Positions 1 to 5,985 of a stretch of 5,985 nucleotides of DNA are shown here, piece by piece. The position numbers and the translations under genes are program-made. Origin of the DNA: Saprospiraceae bacterium (GTDB lineage: Bacteria > Bacteroidota > Bacteroidia > Chitinophagales > Saprospiraceae); contig JAJCYJ010000855.1 of the NCBI GenBank assembly GCA_029262975.1, positions 1 to 5,985 on the forward strand, given 5' to 3'. Every line of letters begins with the position of its first letter. The first letter of the stretch is position 1. Under the pieces are notes generated by a model. That model did no database searches and was not told the DNA's origin. It saw nothing but the letters and a program-made list of their open reading frames with translations.

Positions 1-1
1 C

Positions 2-2083
2 TACCATGACATCATGTATCTTGATTTTGCCAACTTTATTGAGGATAAAGACCAGGTAAAAGAAGTGGTGACAGAGAAAGGAAGATATGACTTCAGGGAT
101 TTTGTTGATTATTTGCCCACCAACCCACTTAGTAATTATGCTTTCGTCAATGAAGGAAATCTGATCTTCAAAAATAAGGCAAAGGAATTGGGATTCAGGG
201 ATGGAGAATTTAGCAATGGTGCGGCATATGGAGACCTGGATAATGACGGAGATTTTGACCTCGTAATTAACAATGTAAATATGCCCGCCAGCATATATCG
301 CAACACCAGTGATAAAACTAAAAACCATTTTATCAAAATACAATTGAGTGATCCGGGCAGTAATAATCCTATGGCGATAGGAACTGAAATAAATCTTAAA
401 GCCGACCCTCTTTTAATGTCCCAGGAGCACTACATGAATCGGGGATTTCAAAGTAGTGTAGCTCCGGGTTTGATTTTTGGTCTTGGAGACCGTACATCAA
501 TTGATTCAATGGAAGTCATATGGCCGGATAAGACTGTACAAATTTTAACTGACATCCCGATCGATACGACAATCCTGATAACAAAGAATTCTAAAGATTT
601 CTACGCAGCGAAGAACCAGGTAATAACACCGGTATATAAAGAAACGACAGATTTTATCATTGGCAACGCTACTCATGTTGAAGATATGTTCAATGATTTT
701 GATCATGAACGATTATTGCCACGAATGTTGAGTACCGAAGGACCAAAATTAGCAGTTGCGGATGTTAATAACGATGGCGCAGAAGACTTTTTGACCCTTG
801 GGGCAACAGGTGATCCAGACAAGCTTTTCCTGGGATCTTCGTCTGGAATATTTAAAGCACAAATAATCGCATCCTTTGAATTAGATAAAGAATTTGAAAG
901 TACTTGTGCCGCTTTTTTTGATGCAGATAATGATGGTGACCCAGATCTCTTGATTGGGTCTGGTGGTAATCAATTGTCAAAAGGCATGGACGGCTTTCTG
1001 CTCAGATACTATGAAAATGATGGAAATGGAAATTTCCTAAAAGTTGCTTTTCGTACACCTCCCGGTGGTGGACAGGTATCCGTGATCGCACCAGCTGATA
1101 TTGATGGTGACGGTGACCTGGATTTATTTATTGGAGGCAGATCTGTTCCGGGTAATTATGGTCTTATTCCCAAAAGCTTTCTATTTGAAAATCAAGGTGG
1201 ATCGTGGAAAGATATTACTACCGAAGCCATTGGTACAGTAGGGATGATCACTGATGCCGTCTGGACAGATTTGGATGGAGATCTGGACCAGGATTTACTT
1301 GTGGTTGGTGAGTGGATGCCGATCACTACGATCATCAATCATGACGGAGCTCTTCAGGAAATAAAGACAGTTCCCAACTCACATGGGTGGTGGTTGGATA
1401 TAACTGAATCAGATCTGGATGGTGACGGACAATCTGAATTTATTCTGGGTAATTGGGGTCTGAATTCTAAATTCAAGGCCTCTGTACAAGCCCCTTTAAA
1501 GATGTATGTTAAAGACTTCGATAATAATGGAAAGTCAGAATTTATAATTAATTGGTATCCTCCGATAGATAATAAGGCATTTCCTTTTGCGACAAAAATG
1601 GATTTGACGGATCAACTTCCTCATCTCAAAAAGAAGTACTTGAAATATGAAGATTTTGCACATCAGGATTATTTTTCCTTATTAACAGAACAGGAACGAG
1701 CAGGTGCCAAGGAATTCACATGTGAGACACTTTCGACAAGTGTACTTTCTATATCAAATAATACTTTCACATTGACACCACTCCCTCTGGCAGCACAGAT
1801 TACACCGGTATTTGCAAGTACGACCCTGGACTATAATAACGACAACCTTGCTGACATCTGGTTAGGAGGCAATTTTTATGGACTTAAGCCACAATTAGGA
1901 AGACTTGATGCAGGACGCGGAATACTTTTGAAAAATAACGGGCAGGATGTCTTTTCAGAAGACAGGCATATATTTGGACAAGTAAACGGCGAAGTACGCG
2001 ATGTGAAAATTGTAAAATCCGGAAAGAAGAACATACTTCTGATAGCCAGGAATAACTTGCCTATTACAGCTTTTTCATTTTAA
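2..2083 (+). CDS. VCBS/FG-GAP repeat protein with ASPIC/UnbV domain (CRTAC1-like), 5' end missing
   Basis: This is the C-terminal part of a large FG-GAP/VCBS repeat protein of unestablished function, probably cell-surface or extracytoplasmic. The frame is open from the window edge (Y-H-D-I before the first Met at 14). That Met aligns with residue 419 of the downstream paralogue, inside a conserved 'DI...DF' stretch, so it is almost certainly internal and about 420 residues lie upstream. Numbering from this Met: a calcium-loop motif at 74-82 (DLDNDGDFD); an ASPIC/UnbV domain at about 104-190, with core G144-F-Q-S-S, 'FGLGD' at 155-159 and W170-P171; then seven DxDxDG-like motifs starting at 250, 303, 362, 419, 467, 501 and 606. 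Gly is replaced in the fourth of these (Leu424) and the seventh (Asn611). A Lys/Glu-rich, probably helical insert lies at about 527-566. The protein ends about 67 residues earlier, in alignment, than its paralogue. It lies 6 bases upstream of that gene, so co-transcription is likely. Family assignment is firm; function is unknown. Confidence 0.93.
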   Translation, partial: YHDIMYLDFANFIEDKDQVKEVVTEKGRYDFRDFVDYLPTNPLSNYAFVNEGNLIFKNKAKELGFRDGEFSNGAAYGDLDNDGDFDLVINNVNMPASIYRNTSDKTKNHFIKIQLSDPGSNNPMAIGTEINLKADPLLMSQEHYMNRGFQSSVAPGLIFGLGDRTSIDSMEVIWPDKTVQILTDIPIDTTILITKNSKDFYAAKNQVITPVYKETTDFIIGNATHVEDMFNDFDHERLLPRMLSTEGPKLAVADVNNDGAEDFLTLGATGDPDKLFLGSSSGIFKAQIIASFELDKEFESTCAAFFDADNDGDPDLLIGSGGNQLSKGMDGFLLRYYENDGNGNFLKVAFRTPPGGGQVSVIAPADIDGDGDLDLFIGGRSVPGNYGLIPKSFLFENQGGSWKDITTEAIGTVGMITDAVWTDLDGDLDQDLLVVGEWMPITTIINHDGALQEIKTVPNSHGWWLDITESDLDGDGQSEFILGNWGLNSKFKASVQAPLKMYVKDFDNNGKSEFIINWYPPIDNKAFPFATKMDLTDQLPHLKKKYLKYEDFAHQDYFSLLTEQERAGAKEFTCETLSTSVLSISNNTFTLTPLPLAAQITPVFASTTLDYNNDNLADIWLGGNFYGLKPQLGRLDAGRGILLKNNGQDVFSEDRHIFGQVNGEVRDVKIVKSGKKNILLIARNNLPITAFSF

Positions 2084-2098
2084 GATTGAATGTATATG
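2081..2098 (+). other. Intercistronic junction with two in-frame stops and two candidate starts
   Basis: The upstream gene ends in TAA (2081-2083). After GAT comes a second stop, TGA (2087-2089), in the same frame, directly followed by ATG (2090-2092), TAT and another ATG (2096-2098). Both genes use the same frame, so two stop codons separate them. There is no purine-rich Shine-Dalgarno sequence, as is common in Bacteroidota. There is no room for a separate promoter unless it lies inside the upstream gene. The arrangement points to one transcript, perhaps with translational coupling. Confidence 0.7.
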
Positions 2099-2152
2099 AA
2101 AATTATTCTTCGAGTATTTTCTTTTCTGATCTTACTACTATGCATTTCTTGT
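2090..2152 (+). other. Lipoprotein signal peptide and lipidation cysteine
   Basis: This encodes residues 1-21 of the complete repeat protein: M-Y-M-K, a hydrophobic core of Ile, Leu, Val and Phe, then C-I-S-C. Cys21 (codon 2150-2152) is the best lipidation site because Ser at -1 fits signal peptidase II. Cys at -3 is atypical, where Leu is usual. Cys18 is a worse candidate because Leu precedes it. Residues +2 to +5 are S-G-D-D. Known Bacteroidota surface-export signals place acidic residues just after the lipidated Cys, so outer-leaflet display is the favoured reading. Confidence 0.82.
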
Positions 2153-5100
2153 TCTGGAGACGATACATTATTCAGCAGTATTGGAAAGGAAGACAGTGGC
2201 ATCACCTTCAATAATATAGTTGAATACAATGACAGCCTTAATATTTTGAAGTATGAGTATATCTATAATGGAGGTGGTGTTGTCATAGCAGATTTTAATC
2301 AGGATAGTCTTCAGGATATTTTATTTACAGGGAACATTGTTGACAATGCCCTCTATATCAATAAAGGTGATTTACAATTTGAAGATGTTTCGCATACATC
2401 TGGAATAGCACCCAGTAATCGCTGGAGTACCGGGGCAACCCTTACCGATATTAATGCTGATGGACTTTTGGATATTTTTATTACCGCTTCTGGACATTCC
2501 GGTATTCCAAACAGATCAAATCAACTATTGATTTGTACGCATATAGATGATCATGGAATTCCGATCTTTCAGGATCTAACTGAAGCTTACGGACTTCAGG
2601 ATTCTTCATATAGCCAGCATGCTGCATTTATTGATTACGATAATGATCTGGATCTCGATTTGTTCATAATTAATAATCACATGGTAGAAGATCGTATGCC
2701 AAGTAAGTACAAGGATCGAAGAAATGACGTCGTCACTGTAAGAACAGATCGGCTCTATCGCAACGATTGGAATGAAAAATCCGGGCATCCTGTTTTTGTA
2801 GATGTTAGCGAATCTGCGGGTATTCTAAAAGAAGGATTTAGTTTGGCCCTGAACATTCACGATTTCAATCAAGATGGATGGGACGATATCTATATTACCA
2901 ATGACTATCTGACTAATGACTTATTATACATCAATCAAAAAGACGGTACATTCAAGGATGAGGCAGATAAATATTTCAAACATACTTCCTACTCTGCCAT
3001 GGGTAATGACGTCGTAGATTTGGATAATGATGGGTTCAGCGAAGTAGTAGCTCTTGATATGCTACCGAATGACAACTACAGGAAAAAAACTATGTTGCCG
3101 TCTAATAATTATACCGCTTATATAAATAATGAAAGGTATGGATATCAACATCAGCAGGTGCGCAATACATTACAAAAAAATAATTTCAATAAAGACAAAG
3201 CGGGCAATGGTCCCATCTTTTCAGAACAGGCGCTTTTATCCGGAGTAGCAGCTACTGATTGGAGCTGGGCGCCTTTGATTGCGGATTATGATAATGATGG
3301 TGATCGGGACATTATCGTAACAAATGGCTTTCCACAGGATATTACCGATCGGGACTTTATAGATTATAATCAGAATGTTGGTGCCTATGCTTCTGACGAG
3401 TACTTGTTATCAACTGTTCCATCCATTAAAATTTTAAATGTCGCATTTGAAAATCAAGGGAATTTATCTTTTGATAATGTGACAAAAAAATGGGGTATAA
3501 ATGAACCTTCATTTTCGAATGGTGCGGCTTATGGAGATCTGGACAACGACGGTGACCTGGATTATGTCGTAAATAATATAAATGATGTGGCCAGTTTGTA
3601 TCGTAATAATACCGATGGAATGGCGCATTGGGTGCGAATAAGATTACAAGGTCCTGATAAAAATCCATTAGCCCTCGGGAGTAAAATATCACTCTTTACC
3701 GGAGGGGAAATGCAAAAAGCAGATTATACAACAGTACATGGATATCTTTCTTCAGTCGAACCCATCGCACACTTTGGACTAGGTAAAATTACAAATATTG
3801 ATAGCCTTATTATCGAATGGCCAGGTATGTCTAAATCCACGTTTTATAATTTGCCCGTTAACCAAGAGTTCTCATATAATTATAATGACATAGATCGAAT
3901 TGCCAACAATCCAAGATTTAACGATATAGAATATTTGCTTGCTGATAAGACTTTAGAAAGGAAAGTAGACTATGTTCATAAAGACCTGGACTATAATGAT
4001 TTTAGTGTTCAACCTATGCTGCTACATAAGTTGTCACAATATGGTCCGGGCATCGCAGTAGGTGATGTAAATGGTGATCAATTAGAGGATTTTTATTTAT
4101 CAGGCTCACATTTTAACTCAGGTATATTTTACTTGCAAAGTAATATTGGTACATATCAAGCTGAACAATTAATAAATGACACACTGGGGAAAGCTCCTGG
4201 AGAAGAATTAGGCGCTTTATTATTTGATGCTGACAGTGATGGAGATAATGATTTATATGTCGTCCATGGTGGCAATGAATATAGAATGACCGACAGTATT
4301 TATCAGGATCGATTTTATAAAAATGACAAAGGAAGATTTAACTACCAAGCCCAAAGCTTACCTTCAATGTTGTCCAGCGGAAGTGTCGTACGTGCAGCTG
4401 ACATGGACGCAGACGGAGATTTGGATCTCTTTGTTGGAGGGAGAGTGAATCCTCAGGATTATCCCAATCCGGGCAGGAGCTTTTTACTTAGAAATGATTC
4501 CAAAGAGGGGAGCATTCATTTTACTGATGTGACCTCGGTGATGGCACCATTTCTTAGTGAAATAGGTATGGTCACGGATGCTCTTTGGACAGACCATAAT
4601 AATGATGGGCAAATGGATTTAATACTTACCGGAGAGTTTATGCCGGTTACCATTATTACTCATCAAGGAGATCACTTCACTAATCAGACAGCTATTTCTG
4701 GTCTTGCTTCATACCTTGGCTGGTGGAATAGTATTGTTGGTACTGATTTTGACAATGACGGTGATATCGACTACGTAGCCGGCAATTATGGTAATCATTC
4801 TCTGACGGAGATATCTGACAAACATCCTATTAAACTTTATTATAAAGATTTTGATGACAACGGCACCAAAGATTTGATTCCGACTTGTTGGTTTGAAGAT
4901 CAAACTGGAAAAAAGAGCGAATATCCATATTTTGGAAGATTGGAATATCAGAAACAAATCAACAAAATAAAAGCGGAGTACAGGAAACATGGAGAATTTG
5001 CAAAAGCTACAATTCATGAATTATTCGACAAAGAAGCATTGAGTGATTGTCTTATATTGAGCGCTAACTATATGTCTTCTTCCTATATAAAAAATAATGG

Positions 5101-5644
5101 AAATGGCACTTTTGAAATATTTCCTCTACCAGCGGAAGTGCAGATAGCACCTATATTCGGAATGGAAATATTAGACATCAATCAAGATGGTTATGATGAT
5201 CTTCTGATGATAGGTAATGATTATGGTATGGAAGTCTCTATTGGCAGAATGGATGCTCATGACGGGCTCGTGTTATTGGGAAATGGAACTGGTGCATTTG
5301 AAGTTATTACATCCAATGTGTCTGGTTTTTATGTTCAGGGCAACGGAAAGTCAATGGCTACCGTGTACAATAAGATACACCAGTCTCAGGACATAATAAC
5401 TGCGGAAAATCAGGGTCCCGTTAGAATTTATAATACGTTAAAGGCTGATAAAGTATTTAGGATGAATGATAACGATAGTTTTGCGCTAATTCATTTCGAA
5501 AATGGAGTTATCCGAAAATTAGAAAATTATATCGGATCTTCATTTTTATCGCAGTCATCCAGATTCAAAGTCATCCCCCCACAAGCCGTTAAAATTGAAA
5601 TTATAAATAATAAAGGAGAAATAAAATTGGTAGCATTGGACTAA
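2090..5644 (+). CDS. Large surface lipoprotein with VCBS/FG-GAP repeats and ASPIC/UnbV domain (CRTAC1-like)
   Basis: This is a complete 1184-residue protein, probably an outer-membrane, surface-exposed lipoprotein; its ligand is unknown. Residues 1-20 form a lipoprotein signal peptide: a short basic start, a hydrophobic run, then C18-I-S-C21 with C21 as the lipidated residue. 'SGDD' follows, resembling the acidic surface-export signal of Bacteroidota. DxDxDG-like calcium loops start at residues 68, 120, 182, 258, 310, 399 and 483. An ASPIC/UnbV domain follows at about 513-594 (G551-Y-L-S-S, 'HFGLG' at 561-565, 'EWPG' at 576-579). Seven more loops start at 659, 713, 771, 835, 886, 920 and 1029. 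The Gly is replaced at S73, L187 and Q664. A probable helical insert covers 948-986. Residues 1145-1184 resemble a second, degenerate UnbV core. The start could be ATG 2090 or ATG 2096 (M3); both keep the signal peptide and neither has a clear Shine-Dalgarno. The length of 1100-1200 residues is usual for this Bacteroidota family. The gene is a tandem paralogue of the upstream one and converges on a minus-strand gene 10 bases away. Confidence 0.96.
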   Translation: MYMKIILRVFSFLILLLCISCSGDDTLFSSIGKEDSGITFNNIVEYNDSLNILKYEYIYNGGGVVIADFNQDSLQDILFTGNIVDNALYINKGDLQFEDVSHTSGIAPSNRWSTGATLTDINADGLLDIFITASGHSGIPNRSNQLLICTHIDDHGIPIFQDLTEAYGLQDSSYSQHAAFIDYDNDLDLDLFIINNHMVEDRMPSKYKDRRNDVVTVRTDRLYRNDWNEKSGHPVFVDVSESAGILKEGFSLALNIHDFNQDGWDDIYITNDYLTNDLLYINQKDGTFKDEADKYFKHTSYSAMGNDVVDLDNDGFSEVVALDMLPNDNYRKKTMLPSNNYTAYINNERYGYQHQQVRNTLQKNNFNKDKAGNGPIFSEQALLSGVAATDWSWAPLIADYDNDGDRDIIVTNGFPQDITDRDFIDYNQNVGAYASDEYLLSTVPSIKILNVAFENQGNLSFDNVTKKWGINEPSFSNGAAYGDLDNDGDLDYVVNNINDVASLYRNNTDGMAHWVRIRLQGPDKNPLALGSKISLFTGGEMQKADYTTVHGYLSSVEPIAHFGLGKITNIDSLIIEWPGMSKSTFYNLPVNQEFSYNYNDIDRIANNPRFNDIEYLLADKTLERKVDYVHKDLDYNDFSVQPMLLHKLSQYGPGIAVGDVNGDQLEDFYLSGSHFNSGIFYLQSNIGTYQAEQLINDTLGKAPGEELGALLFDADSDGDNDLYVVHGGNEYRMTDSIYQDRFYKNDKGRFNYQAQSLPSMLSSGSVVRAADMDADGDLDLFVGGRVNPQDYPNPGRSFLLRNDSKEGSIHFTDVTSVMAPFLSEIGMVTDALWTDHNNDGQMDLILTGEFMPVTIITHQGDHFTNQTAISGLASYLGWWNSIVGTDFDNDGDIDYVAGNYGNHSLTEISDKHPIKLYYKDFDDNGTKDLIPTCWFEDQTGKKSEYPYFGRLEYQKQINKIKAEYRKHGEFAKATIHELFDKEALSDCLILSANYMSSSYIKNNGNGTFEIFPLPAEVQIAPIFGMEILDINQDGYDDLLMIGNDYGMEVSIGRMDAHDGLVLLGNGTGAFEVITSNVSGFYVQGNGKSMATVYNKIHQSQDIITAENQGPVRIYNTLKADKVFRMNDNDSFALIHFENGVIRKLENYIGSSFLSQSSRFKVIPPQAVKIEIINNKGEIKLVALD

Positions 5645-5654
5645 CGAAGATGTG

Positions 5655-5985
5655 CTATTTTGCCTTGTAATAAATACCATTTGTATTCTTACCTAAATAG
5701 GAATTCCAGTTTAAAGATTCATCTGTTTTAATTTTTAATTCCACTCTTTCAATCAGCATTATACTAAAAGAATAGAAATCTTTGGCATCCGTCATATAAC
5801 ATGATACAATGTCGAGGTAGCCATCTCGATCAAGGTCTGTAATAAGCGGAGTTGAGCCAAGATTGGATCCAATTTTCTCGGGCCTGATTTCATGCTTAGA
5901 TTGATTTTTGATGTCATATAAAGTCAATCTGTTTCCGAGAAAAGTTGCTTCCATGGATGTATTGGGCAAAGTTGTTTTAATAGGC
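5655..5985 (-). CDS. C-terminal end of an FG-GAP/VCBS-type repeat protein, 5' end missing
   Basis: The minus-strand frame is open from the window edge to TAG at 5657-5655, giving 109 visible residues; the true start lies outside. A TTG at 5969-5967 and an ATG at 5954-5952 are in frame, but nothing supports either as the start. The clearest feature is a single calcium-loop motif, D-L-D-R-D-G-Y-L-D (positions 5837-5811), preceded by 'STPLIT' and followed by 'IV', which is the usual FG-GAP strand-loop-strand pattern. The end, with 'WNSYLG' and 'NGIYY', resembles from memory the tails of Bacteroidota FG-GAP or PQQ-like propeller proteins with a W-x-S-Y-x-G...G-I-Y signature. No ASPIC/UnbV core is seen in this part. 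It converges on the large lipoprotein gene with 10 bases between stops. That it is a real gene is fairly sure, since its motif reads correctly in this frame and no plus-strand gene covers the region. The full architecture and function cannot be judged. Confidence 0.82.
   Translation of the reverse strand, partial: PIKTTLPNTSMEATFLGNRLTLYDIKNQSKHEIRPEKIGSNLGSTPLITDLDRDGYLDIVSCYMTDAKDFYSFSIMLIERVELKIKTDESLNWNSYLGKNTNGIYYKAK

Noticed and set aside
14..16. ATG at 14 as the true start of the first gene
   Set aside because: The frame is open upstream to the window edge, the residues before the ATG (Y-H-D-I) continue the alignment with the paralogue, and no signal peptide follows. It is an internal Met.
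2081..2089. A single gene split by a stop codon, or readthrough between the two plus-strand genes
   Set aside because: They share a frame, but two stops intervene and a clear lipoprotein signal peptide begins immediately afterwards, so the second is a separate gene and not the continuation of a broken one.
3426..3692. Antisense open stretch inside the large lipoprotein gene
   Set aside because: It lies opposite the strongly conserved calcium-loop and UnbV coding sequence, and its translation shows no recognisable motif. It is a shadow of the real gene, as are similar antisense stretches near 136-336, 2606-2788 and 4709-5017.
2291..5200. DNA-level tandem repeats or a CRISPR-like array
   Set aside because: The recurring 'gat..tgat/aatgatggtgat' words are codons of the DxDxDG loops. 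Their spacing is irregular and their flanks are unrelated, so this is protein repetition, not a nucleic-acid repeat array.
5629..5661. Possible terminator hairpin (TAGCA / TGCTA with a following TTTT)
   Set aside because: The stem is only 5 Watson-Crick pairs plus two possible G-U pairs, with a loop of about 17 bases, and it overlaps both stop codons. This is too weak to call.

Overview
The window looks like chromosomal DNA from a Bacteroidota bacterium. The evidence is AT-rich coding sequence, no Shine-Dalgarno sequence at the one visible start, a lipoprotein signal peptide followed by an acidic 'CSGDD' segment of the Bacteroidota surface-export type, and above all very large VCBS/FG-GAP proteins carrying an ASPIC/UnbV domain, a family greatly expanded in this phylum. 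I cannot place it below phylum level.

Layout: (1) positions 2-2083, plus strand, the 3' part of a large FG-GAP/ASPIC-UnbV protein whose 5' end lies outside the window; (2) positions 2090-5644, plus strand, a complete 1184-residue paralogue with a lipoprotein signal peptide, 6 bases downstream and in the same frame; (3) positions 5655-5985, minus strand, the 3' end of a convergent gene whose visible part also carries one FG-GAP type calcium-loop motif. Coding sequence fills nearly the whole window. The only gaps are 6 and 10 bases, so there is little room for a promoter, RNA gene or terminator. I saw no mobile element, tRNA, rRNA or CRISPR array.

The two plus-strand genes are tandem paralogues, probably co-transcribed. 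They are collinear from the end of the N-terminal repeat region, through the UnbV domain and through the second repeat region. In the complete copy I count fourteen DxDxDG-like motifs, seven before the UnbV domain and seven after it. This suggests two seven-bladed, calcium-stabilised integrin-like propellers joined by the UnbV domain. The partial copy keeps the same seven motifs after UnbV with nearly the same spacing. The complete copy also has a C-terminal extension of about 67 residues that resembles a second, degenerate UnbV core and is absent from its neighbour.

The molecular function of these proteins is not established. In Bacteroidota such genes often sit near SusC/SusD-type outer-membrane uptake genes, so a role in binding polymers or partners at the cell surface is reasonable. 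No SusC/SusD gene is visible here, so that remains inference.
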